Below, piece by piece: positions 57,061 to 64,000 of a stretch of DNA of 64,000 nucleotides; within the stretch, counting starts at the first letter, position 1, and every line of letters begins with the position of its first letter. The DNA is from Lactobacillus iners DSM 13335 (GTDB taxonomy: Bacteria > Bacillota > Bacilli > Lactobacillales > Lactobacillaceae), in contig NZ_GG700805.1 in NCBI RefSeq assembly GCF_000160875.1, positions 1-64,000 on the forward strand, given 5' to 3'. The position numbers and the translations under genes are program-made. The notes beneath the pieces were generated by a model. That model was not told the origin of the DNA and ran no database searches. It worked only from the letters and a program-made list of their open reading frames with translations.

Positions 57061-58191
57061 TTAAAAAGTTCTAACTGGAGTGATTAATTGAATAAATTTT
57101 TCATCACTATCTTTAGGGACGACCACAAATGGTCTCAATGGTTTCGTAAATTTAATTACTATCGAATCCGTTATCGAAACTCTCAATGCATCACGCAAAT
57201 AATCAGGATTAAATGAAATCTCTAAATTTTCACCATTAAGGGAATCAAATGCTAATTCTTCTGCAACATTACCTACTTCTGCAGAATCACCACTTAATTT
57301 TATAATCTGATCTTCCACATTTAGATACATTTTTACCACATTATTACGACTTTCATGTGCTAATAAGCTAACCCTTTCCAATGAACGTGCCAAAGTAAGA
57401 GCATCTAGTTCAACTGTAGTAGTTGCTTCCTGAGGTATTAATCGTTCGGTATCAGGGTATGATCCTTCTAAAAGTCTTGTATAAAAATTAATGTTGGAAA
57501 TTTTAAATAAAACTTGATTTTCGCCTGGAATGACAGTAACTTGTGGATCATCATCAGCAATAATTTTTGATAACTCAATTAAACTATTGCCAGGAATAAC
57601 TAGATTAGTTGCTACTGCAGGACCAGTTGCAAGCTTTAATGTTCTTCTTGATAAACGATGACTGTCTGTAGCGATTGCATTTATTTCTTTTGGATTGAAA
57701 TCAAAATTTACACCATTCAAAATAGGTCTGTTTTCTTGATTAGCAACTGCAAAAACTGTTTCAGAAATTACTTCTTTGAAAGATTTACCAGAGATAACAA
57801 AAGAGGATTCCCGTGTTATTTCTGGTAATTTAGGATAATTATCTGCATCTAATCCATTAATTGTAAAATCACTGTTTTCAGACATTATTTTCGTTTGAAA
57901 ACTATCTTTTACTTCAAAAGAAAAATCTTTTCCAGGTAATTTTTTTATTATTTCACTAAAAAAACGTGCTGGTAATACAATAGACCCTGTAGATTCAATA
58001 TGCAGATCATCGCTTTTAGGGATATCTATTTTTATTGAAATATTTGTATCACTACCCGTCAAAGTTAATGTATTTTCCGATAAATCTATTTTTATCCCTT
58101 TCAAGATGGGAATAGCTGTATTGGAAGAAATAGCTTTTAGAACATTGTTTAAATTTTTCAAAAACAAATTTCGATCGATTATGAATTTCAT
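57061..58191 (-). CDS. dnaN: DNA polymerase III beta subunit (sliding clamp)
   Basis: 376 residues from ATG 58191, close behind GGAGGGG. An upstream in-frame start overlaps that site. Three repeated clamp domains are visible from KFIIDRNLFLKNLNNVLKAIS, and the C-terminal LITPVRTF is the conserved end of the clamp. It forms a ring dimer that tethers DNA polymerase. Second gene after dnaA; the gap of about 170 bp between them contains DnaA boxes. Confidence 0.97.
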   Translation of the reverse strand: MKFIIDRNLFLKNLNNVLKAISSNTAIPILKGIKIDLSENTLTLTGSDTNISIKIDIPKSDDLHIESTGSIVLPARFFSEIIKKLPGKDFSFEVKDSFQTKIMSENSDFTINGLDADNYPKLPEITRESSFVISGKSFKEVISETVFAVANQENRPILNGVNFDFNPKEINAIATDSHRLSRRTLKLATGPAVATNLVIPGNSLIELSKIIADDDPQVTVIPGENQVLFKISNINFYTRLLEGSYPDTERLIPQEATTTVELDALTLARSLERVSLLAHESRNNVVKMYLNVEDQIIKLSGDSAEVGNVAEELAFDSLNGENLEISFNPDYLRDALRVSITDSIVIKFTKPLRPFVVVPKDSDEKFIQLITPVRTF

Positions 58192-58258
58192 ATGCCCCTC
58201 CATTTTTTATTCTTTATATTAATTATATATTTATTTATATAGAAGTAGTAGTAGGTAC

Positions 58259-58348
58259 TGTGGATTATGTTGAAAAGTGGCTATAAGTAGTAAAAATAAA
58301 AGATTTAACCTGTAAAAAACATGTGAATAATTAGCTCATTTATCCACA
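58259..58348. promoter_or_regulatory. DnaA boxes in the dnaA-dnaN gap
   Basis: TTATCCACA (58340-58348) is a perfect DnaA box just after the dnaA stop. TGTGGATTA (58259-58267) is a one-mismatch box on the other strand. These make a second box cluster, as in Firmicutes origins that flank dnaA. Confidence 0.6.
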
Positions 58349-58362
58349 TGTTATTAACTTCT

Positions 58363-59724
58363 CTAATGATTTAACATTGCTTTTAAATCATACACAGCCG
58401 ATTTAATTTCAGAATCAGTTTTTAGAGATCTTTCGATTTTTTCATAGGCATGCATTACAGTTGTATGATCTTTGCCCCCAAATTCTTGCCCTATTTTAGG
58501 TAAGCTAGAATCTGTTAATTTTCTTGATAAGTACATTGCAATTTGGCGTGGTACTACTATTTGTTTTACGCGTTTCTTACCCTTTAATTCTGTAGTTGAA
58601 GTTTGAAAATAATTAGCCACAACTTCTTGAATTTTGGATATTTCGAGTCCGCGTGTTTTTTGAACTAATTTTAAATCCGCGAGTGCTTCTTTAGCTAAAT
58701 TAAGGTTAATATCTTCTCTTTCTATCGTTGCATGAGCTTGCACTTTAACAAGAGCACCTTCTAATTCACGAATATTTGTATCAACTTGAGAAGCTACATA
58801 ATCTAGTGTATTATCATCGATTCCAAGGCCGTCTGCCTCTGCTTTTTTACGTAAAATAGCTATTCTAGTTTCTAAATCAGGCGGTGTAATTTCAACTTGT
58901 AAACCCCATGCAAATCTTGAAACTAAACGCTCTGATAAGTCAGGAATCTCATTCGGTAGGCGATCACTGGTCATCACAATTTGTTTTTGATCGTTATAAA
59001 GTGTTTCAAAAGTATGGAAAAATTCTTCCTGAATACCCTCTTTTTTTGCGAAAAATTGGATATCATCTACCAATAATAGATCACAGGTTCTATATTTTTC
59101 TCTGAAAAGATCTTGTGTCTTATTTTTTATAGAATTGATGAAATCATTAACGAAAGTTTCACTCTGAATATATACAATTTTAGCATTAGCTTTTTCCGTT
59201 AGCATTTGATGTCCAATAGCTTGCATCAAGTGAGTTTTACCTAGTCCAACACCACCAAAAATAAAAAGTGGATTATAAAAACTACCAGGATTATCAGCTA
59301 CAGCTAAAGCAGCTCCAGCAGCTAACTTATTTCCTTCGCCTTGTACAAATGTATCGAAAGTATATTTACTATTTAATTGCAAATCTTTGGCAAATTCATT
59401 GTGGTTGTTTTCAATTACAGGTTTTTGTTTTTTTTGAGTTTTATGTACGACAAAACGTTCAGAATTAGTATCGCCTGCAATTTTAAATATTGGGATAATT
59501 TCCATATCTGTATAAGCATATGCTTCTTGAATCAGTTGAGATGCTAAATTCTTTTCCCAATATCCTTTTGATACGGGAGATTCAACAGATATAGTCATTT
59601 GTTTGCTATTTTTATCAAAAGAAAGTGGTTTTGTATTTTTAAACCATGCATTGTAAGCAACTTCACTGTAACGTTTTTTCATATTGTCAGTAAAAAATTG
59701 CCAAAATTTTTCTAAGTCTAACAA
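58363..59724 (-). CDS. dnaA: Chromosomal replication initiator DnaA
   Basis: 453 residues, starting with TTG and a GGAGG site 7 bp upstream. Domain I (about 1-90); domain III with Walker A GGVGLGKTHL (about 157-166) and Walker B LLLVDDIQFF; domain IV with the DnaA signature KDHTTVMHAYEKI. It binds DnaA boxes and opens oriC. The box-rich origin lies immediately upstream, and a second small box cluster lies downstream before dnaN. Confidence 0.98.
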   Translation of the reverse strand: MLDLEKFWQFFTDNMKKRYSEVAYNAWFKNTKPLSFDKNSKQMTISVESPVSKGYWEKNLASQLIQEAYAYTDMEIIPIFKIAGDTNSERFVVHKTQKKQKPVIENNHNEFAKDLQLNSKYTFDTFVQGEGNKLAAGAALAVADNPGSFYNPLFIFGGVGLGKTHLMQAIGHQMLTEKANAKIVYIQSETFVNDFINSIKNKTQDLFREKYRTCDLLLVDDIQFFAKKEGIQEEFFHTFETLYNDQKQIVMTSDRLPNEIPDLSERLVSRFAWGLQVEITPPDLETRIAILRKKAEADGLGIDDNTLDYVASQVDTNIRELEGALVKVQAHATIEREDINLNLAKEALADLKLVQKTRGLEISKIQEVVANYFQTSTTELKGKKRVKQIVVPRQIAMYLSRKLTDSSLPKIGQEFGGKDHTTVMHAYEKIERSLKTDSEIKSAVYDLKAMLNH

Positions 59725-60202
59725 AGTATTACCTCCGAGAAGATCGTGGTTGATAATTAATAAAATAAGTTTAACATTTTATTCTATGTTTTTCCACAGG
59801 TGCAAAACTATAATACACTTTTAAACATAATTGTGAACAAAAAAATGCTTTTATCCACAAGAAAGCTGCAAAATATCAAAATTTTTGCAGTTATAAACAG
59901 AGCGGTTGTGAATAAAAAAAGCAAGAGTATCAACAACAAAATAATCATTTTGCAAAAATAATCCACAGGTTGTGTATAATTTTGTAAACAAGATGTTAAT
60001 TGTTGATAACTTTGTAAAAATCCTTGTTGATAATATAAATATAAAAAAATTAATCGCAAAAAATTCACAAAACAAAAAAGACTAAAAAATAAAATAAAGA
60101 ATATCTATAGTATTTTTTTCAATAAAAGACTTGGCTTTTTCTTTTATCTGTGATATCCTAAATTAGAAATTGTGCTTATAGTACTAAACGGAGGTGCACA
60201 TA
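59725..60202. other. Chromosomal replication origin (oriC) between dnaA and rpmH
   Basis: No gene in this 478-bp gap. DnaA boxes fitting TTWTNCACA: TTTTCCACA 59790-59798, TTATCCACA 59851-59859, TGTGAATAA 59907-59915 (reverse), TGTGTATAA 59971-59979 (reverse), and a one-mismatch TAATCCACA 59959-59967. Next to them is a very A/T-rich stretch (about 59995-60120) suited to unwinding. Gene directions diverge from here: dnaA and everything to 45,805 on minus, rpmH to mnmG on plus. Confidence 0.88.
60131..60159 (+). promoter_or_regulatory. Candidate rpmH promoter
   Basis: TTGGCT (60131-60136) and TATCCT (60154-60159) with 17-bp spacing, 43 bp upstream of the rpmH start. Both hexamers are moderate matches to the sigma-A consensus. 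Confidence 0.35.
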
Positions 60203-60343
60203 ATGACCACTAAGAGAACTTATCAACCAAAGAAGCGTCACCGTTCACGTGTTCATGGTTTTATGAAGCGTATGGCAACAGCAAATGGCCGTAAGGTTTT
60301 AGCAAGACGCCGTAAAAAGGGTAGAAAAGTCTTATCTGCTTAA
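60203..60343 (+). CDS. rpmH: 50S ribosomal protein L34
   Basis: 46 residues, very basic. The whole L34 pattern is visible: [20 protein letters not shown] and [23 protein letters not shown] lies 9 bp before the ATG. It is shorter than 60 residues and easy to miss. It is the first gene on the plus-strand side of oriC and is followed by a terminator that may reduce read-through into rnpA. Confidence 0.97.
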   Translation: MTTKRTYQPKKRHRSRVHGFMKRMATANGRKVLARRRKKGRKVLSA

Positions 60344-60344
60344 G

Positions 60345-60368
60345 CCACTGATATTCAGTGGTTTTTTT
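60345..60368 (+). terminator. Hairpin between rpmH and rnpA
   Basis: CCACTG (60345-60350) pairs with CAGTGG (60356-60361), followed by seven T residues. It probably lowers rnpA expression relative to rpmH. Confidence 0.75.
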
Positions 60369-60392
60369 AGTTTAAAGTTAGGATGAGTTATT

Positions 60393-60764
60393 TTGAGAAA
60401 ATCCTATCGTGTAAAATCAGAAAAAGATTTTCAATTGGTATTTGAAACTGGACAGTCTATGGCTAATAAAGCCTTTGTCTTATATCAATTAGACAAGGTT
60501 AATCAGCCACATTTTCGCGTAGGTATATCTGTTGGTAAAAAGGTTGGCCATAATGCGGTTTTGAGAAATCGTATAAAAAGATGTATCAGAGCAGCAATCA
60601 CTGAAGATAAGCATATGATAAAAAAAGATGTCGATTTTTTAGTAATTGCTAGACCATATGTAAAAGATCTTGATATGAAATGTATAAAGGCAAATTTAGA
60701 GCATGTTATGAAACTGTCTAATTTATTGATTAGTGATATACCATCGCAAGTTGAGGAGAATTAA
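60393..60764 (+). CDS. rnpA: Ribonuclease P protein component
   Basis: 123 residues, starting with TTG. RKSYRVKSEKDFQLVF at the start and the RNR box GHNAVLRNRIKRCIR (about 52-66) are diagnostic. It is the protein partner of the RNase P ribozyme in tRNA 5' processing. The yidC GTG start lies 2 bp after its stop. Confidence 0.96.
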   Translation: MRKSYRVKSEKDFQLVFETGQSMANKAFVLYQLDKVNQPHFRVGISVGKKVGHNAVLRNRIKRCIRAAITEDKHMIKKDVDFLVIARPYVKDLDMKCIKANLEHVMKLSNLLISDIPSQVEEN

Positions 60765-60765
60765 A

Positions 60766-61641
60766 GTGAGCGACTTTCTATCAAAGAAAAATTTAAAAAA
60801 GATAATAGTAATCGCAACGATTTTACTTATTTCATTAACCATAACGGGGTGTGTTTCTACAAGTAGTAATGGTTCTGTACCGCCTTTGTCAAACAATAGT
60901 GGCAGTTTTTGGGATCGTTATATTTTATACTATATTTCAAGTTTTATTTTATGGCTTGCAGCAATATTACATAACGCATATGGCTGGTCAATAGTTGTAT
61001 TTACTATTATTGTTAGGGTTGTATTATTGCCATTAAATGCTATTTCAATTAAAAGTATGGCTAAACAGCAAAGTTTACAACCTGAGATGGAAGCTTTACG
61101 TAAGAAATATTCAGATAGAGATGCTGAAACTCGTAGAAAATTACAAGAAGAAACTAGTAAGTTGTACAAGGAAAGTGGAGTTAATCCATATTTAGGCTGT
61201 TTACCTATGTTAATCCAGATGCCGATTATGATTGCTTTGTGGCAAGCTATTTTAAGAACTCCTGAATTGCAAAATGGACGGTTTTTGTGGATGGATTTAG
61301 GACATCCTGATCCTTATATGGTTATGCCAATCTTAGCAGCTATTTTTACATTTATTGCAAGTTACATAGGGCAATTATCTCAAGCTAAATCATCTAATAA
61401 TGCAATGACTAAGGGCATGACATATGTTATGCCAGTATTTATTGGTGTGATGGCATGTAGTCTGCAGTCAGCATTATCCTTGTATTGGGTAATTTCCAAT
61501 TTGTTCCAAGCGATTCAAACCTTCTTTTTGCAAAATCCGATAAAATATTATCGTGAATTAAAGCTTAAACAGCTGCAAGAAAAAGAGCGTAAGGCCAAGT
61601 ATAGGAAAATATATAAGAAATTCGGTCGAAAAATTAAATAG
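60766..61641 (+). CDS. yidC: Membrane protein insertase YidC (lipoprotein form)
   Basis: 291 residues from GTG 60766, 6 bp after GAGGAG. The longer frame from 60733 overlaps rnpA and is unlikely. Signal peptide with lipobox ITGC (Cys about residue 30), then five membrane helices of the Oxa1/YidC core, with GWSIVVFTIIVRVVLLPL and LGCLPMLIQMPIMIALWQ. Positively charged tail. It inserts membrane proteins and helps SecYEG. Placed after rnpA as in other Firmicutes. Confidence 0.94.
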   Translation: MSDFLSKKNLKKIIVIATILLISLTITGCVSTSSNGSVPPLSNNSGSFWDRYILYYISSFILWLAAILHNAYGWSIVVFTIIVRVVLLPLNAISIKSMAKQQSLQPEMEALRKKYSDRDAETRRKLQEETSKLYKESGVNPYLGCLPMLIQMPIMIALWQAILRTPELQNGRFLWMDLGHPDPYMVMPILAAIFTFIASYIGQLSQAKSSNNAMTKGMTYVMPVFIGVMACSLQSALSLYWVISNLFQAIQTFFLQNPIKYYRELKLKQLQEKERKAKYRKIYKKFGRKIK

Positions 61642-61669
61642 TTATCTATAGTTATTAGATAAAGTAGTC

Positions 61670-61716
61670 AAAGTGCTTTATCCATCAATGTAGTGGTGGA
61701 GTGGGCACTTTTTTTA
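61670..61716 (+). terminator. Terminator downstream of yidC
   Basis: AAAGTGC (61670-61676) pairs with GCACTTT (61705-61711), with further pairing inside (CCA/TGG), then T residues. It precedes mnmE by 25 bp. Confidence 0.65.
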
Positions 61717-61740
61717 TACAAAATTAATTAAGGTGAAATT

Positions 61741-63126
61741 ATGGTACAGGTTTTAACACAATATGATACTATTGCTGCAATTGCCACACCAATCGGTGAA
61801 GGCGGTATATCCATTATTAGGGTTTCGGGTGAAAATGCGTTAGAAATAGTCAATAAAATCTTCCGAGGAGCAAATTTGAATAAAGTTGCCTCGCATACTA
61901 TTCATTATGGACATATTATCGATTATGCTAATAAAGACGTAGTAGATGAAGTTTTAGTAACAGTAATGTTAGCTCCTAAAACATTTACTCGAGAAAATAC
62001 GGTTGAAGTATCCTGTCATGGTGGATTATTAGTGACACAAAAAATATTACAGTTGATTCTTGATAATGGAGCTAGAATGGCTACGCCAGGGGAATTTACT
62101 AAGCGTGCATTTATTAATGGACGAATTGATTTAACGCAAGCTGAATCGATTATGGATATTATTGAAGCTAAGACTGATCGGGCTAGACAAGTAGCAATGA
62201 AGCAATTAGAAGGTGGACTTCTTTTTGAAATTAGAAAATTGCGACAAGAACTTTTGAATACCATGGCACATGAAGAAGTTAATATTGATTATCCTGAATA
62301 TGATATGGACGATGTTACTTCTAAAGAAATGTATGACAAGGCTCAACAAGTTATCAAAGAAATAGATAAATTATTAGCCACTGCTCAAGAAGGAAAGGTA
62401 GTTAGGTCTGGACTTGCAACAGCTATTGTTGGTAGACCTAATGTTGGTAAATCTTCGTTATTAAATTACTTATCTAAAGAAGAAAAGGCTATTGTAACTA
62501 ATATAGCAGGTACTACTCGTGATACTTTAGAGGAGTATGTATCATTAAAAGGTATTTTATTAAAACTAATTGATACAGCAGGAATAAGACAAACAGATGA
62601 TATAGTTGAAAAAATTGGTGTAGAACGTTCAAAAAGAGCTATAACTGAATCTGATTTAGTTTTGTTGCTAATAAATTCTAGTGAAGAATTAACTGAAGAG
62701 GATCAGAAATTATTAGAATTAACGCAAGATAAAAAAAGAATTGTCATTTTAAACAAAGCTGATCAAGTGGCGAAAATAACTAAAAAAGATATTCAAAAAA
62801 TTACTGATAGTCCTATTGTGACGATTTCAGTATTAAAGAAACAAAATATGATTGGATTAGAAGAGGCAATTAAATCTTTATTTTTACAGGGAATTACTGA
62901 TTCAAAAAGTGAAGTTATGGTAACAAATCAAAGACAAAACGATTTACTCAGAAAGGCCAAGCAATCATTAATAGAGGCTATTGAGGCTATTAATGATAAT
63001 ATGCCATTAGATCTTGTGCAAATAGATCTAAAAGAGGCGTGGGATAGCTTAGGTGAAATTACGGGTGACACAGCACCTGATGAATTAATAACACAATTAT
63101 TTAGTAAGTTTTGTCTTGGAAAGTAG
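61741..63126 (+). CDS. mnmE: tRNA uridine-34 modification GTPase MnmE
   Basis: 461 residues. N-terminal folate-binding-like domain beginning [21 protein letters not shown]. Helical domain. G domain with [12 protein letters not shown] (about 225-236), DTAGIRQT and NKAD. C-terminal FCLGK with the catalytic Cys. Together with MnmG it makes 5-carboxymethylaminomethyl (or aminomethyl) uridine at the wobble base. mnmG follows after 11 bp. Confidence 0.97.
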   Translation: MVQVLTQYDTIAAIATPIGEGGISIIRVSGENALEIVNKIFRGANLNKVASHTIHYGHIIDYANKDVVDEVLVTVMLAPKTFTRENTVEVSCHGGLLVTQKILQLILDNGARMATPGEFTKRAFINGRIDLTQAESIMDIIEAKTDRARQVAMKQLEGGLLFEIRKLRQELLNTMAHEEVNIDYPEYDMDDVTSKEMYDKAQQVIKEIDKLLATAQEGKVVRSGLATAIVGRPNVGKSSLLNYLSKEEKAIVTNIAGTTRDTLEEYVSLKGILLKLIDTAGIRQTDDIVEKIGVERSKRAITESDLVLLLINSSEELTEEDQKLLELTQDKKRIVILNKADQVAKITKKDIQKITDSPIVTISVLKKQNMIGLEEAIKSLFLQGITDSKSEVMVTNQRQNDLLRKAKQSLIEAIEAINDNMPLDLVQIDLKEAWDSLGEITGDTAPDELITQLFSKFCLGK

Positions 63127-63137
63127 GGTATTCAAAA

Positions 63138-64000
63138 ATGAAGACATATAATTCTAACGAATATGATGTGATTGTTGTGGGAGCAGGACATGCTGGATGT
63201 GAAGCTGCACTAGCTGCAGCCAGAATGGGTGAAAAGACACTTTTATTGACTATCAATTTGGATATGGTAGCTTTCATGCCTTGCAATCCATCTGTTGGCG
63301 GTCCGGCTAAAGGAACGGTAGTACGTGAAGTAGATGCCTTAGGTGGTCAAATGGGCAAAAATATAGATGCCACATATGTTCAGATGCGAATGCTGAATAC
63401 AGGTAAGGGACCTGCTGTGCGTGCATTACGTGCTCAAGCAGATAAGTGGAAATACCACGAATATATGAAAAATACTATTGAAAATACACCTAATTTGACT
63501 TTGCGACAAGGAATGGCTGATGAATTGATTGTTGAAGAAGGTATATGTAAAGGCTTAATAACCAATACAGGAGCAAAATATTTAGCCAAAAGTGTAGTTT
63601 TAACACCTGGTACAGCTACGCGTGGCAGAATTATCATTGGTGAATTAACTTATTCATCTGGACCTAATAACTCCTTGCCTTCTATCAAGTTAGCTGAAAA
63701 TTTGGAAAAATTAGGTTTTAAGATGCGTCGTTTTAAAACAGGAACTCCTCCACGTGTGGATGGTAATACGATTGATTATTCTAAAACTGAGGAGGAGCCC
63801 GGCGATAAGGAGCCAAGACATTTTTCATATACTACTAGCGATGATGATTATCTTAAAGATCAATTATCTTGTTATATGACATATACTAATCCTGTTACAC
63901 ATGAAATAATTAGAAAAAATTTAGATAGAGCACCTATGTTTTCTGGTGTGATAAAGGGAGTGGGTCCTCGTTATTGTCCATCTATTGAATCTAAGATTGT
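63138..64000 (+). CDS. mnmG: tRNA uridine 5-carboxymethylaminomethyl modification enzyme MnmG (partial)
   Basis: The first 287 codons are present and the gene runs off the end of the window. From ATG 63138 it reads [20 protein letters not shown] (the FAD-binding GxGxxG), then [20 protein letters not shown] and GTPPRVDG, the MnmG signatures. FAD- and folate-dependent partner of MnmE in wobble uridine modification. It starts 11 bp after mnmE. Confidence 0.97.
   Translation, partial: MKTYNSNEYDVIVVGAGHAGCEAALAAARMGEKTLLLTINLDMVAFMPCNPSVGGPAKGTVVREVDALGGQMGKNIDATYVQMRMLNTGKGPAVRALRAQADKWKYHEYMKNTIENTPNLTLRQGMADELIVEEGICKGLITNTGAKYLAKSVVLTPGTATRGRIIIGELTYSSGPNNSLPSIKLAENLEKLGFKMRRFKTGTPPRVDGNTIDYSKTEEEPGDKEPRHFSYTTSDDDYLKDQLSCYMTYTNPVTHEIIRKNLDRAPMFSGVIKGVGPRYCPSIESKI

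Noticed and set aside
59808..60075. Two frames of 74-86 residues inside the origin region
   Set aside because: They lie over the DnaA boxes and unwinding region, with no ribosome binding site, and are typical shadows of A/T-rich oriC.

Overview
The window is low-GC Firmicutes DNA, most like a Lactobacillaceae chromosome. Three things point there: the order mnmG-mnmE-yidC-rnpA-rpmH-oriC-dnaA-dnaN-yaaA-recF-gyrB-gyrA-rpsF-ssb-rpsR-gdpP-rplI-dnaB, a tandem deoxyadenosine/deoxyguanosine kinase pair of the Lactobacillus acidophilus type, and a dltXABCD operon. I cannot fix the species from the sequence alone. The replication origin lies at about 59,725-60,202. The window ends inside mnmG.

Layout. 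1-4,975: an APC amino-acid permease and a MacB/FtsX-type ABC exporter pair. 4,987-11,979 (minus): a seven-gene operon for D-alanylation of teichoic acids. It starts with a membrane-anchored beta-propeller-like protein and a small membrane protein, then runs dltX-A-B-C-D. Its DltD carries an extra C-terminal serine-hydrolase domain of the DltE/class C beta-lactamase fold. 12,130-13,967: a c-di-AMP-receptor-like CBS protein and a CPA2 Na+/H+ antiporter with a long hairpin in its leader. 14,015-17,334 (minus): a purine deoxynucleoside kinase pair, an NCS2 purine permease and a CPBP protease. 17,455-20,957: nagB with a GntR-type operator, a peptide transporter, and a lone ferrochelatase. 20,986-26,972 (minus): a NupOPQ/BMP nucleoside ABC transporter with two lipoproteins. 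27,315-33,121: a second NCS2 permease, an MFS transporter, a ClC channel with a TrkA-C domain, and 6-phosphogluconate dehydrogenase.

33,213-45,800 is accessory DNA with two insertions around core genes. The first (about 33.29-36.18 kb) sits at the 3' end of a tRNA-Thr gene. It carries an integrase broken by two stop codons, an MFS exporter and a truncated Rgg-like regulator. After the native mgtC-lipase pair comes a second, 7.45-kb insertion bounded by perfect 56-bp direct repeats of the lipase gene's 3' end plus its terminator. It holds a broken toxin-antitoxin pair, small decayed membrane genes, a frameshifted ADP-ribosylglycohydrolase, an APH-like kinase, an HPr-kinase-like P-loop protein, a membrane protein, a nucleotidyltransferase fragment, a CPBP protease and a Fic-like pseudogene.

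45,805-64,000 is the conserved replication and translation block around oriC.

The strongest leads for something undescribed are the DltD-DltE-like fusion, which would join D-Ala transfer and a possible D-Ala esterase in one protein, and the HprK-like/APH-like/ADP-ribosylglycohydrolase cluster inside the 56-bp-repeat island.
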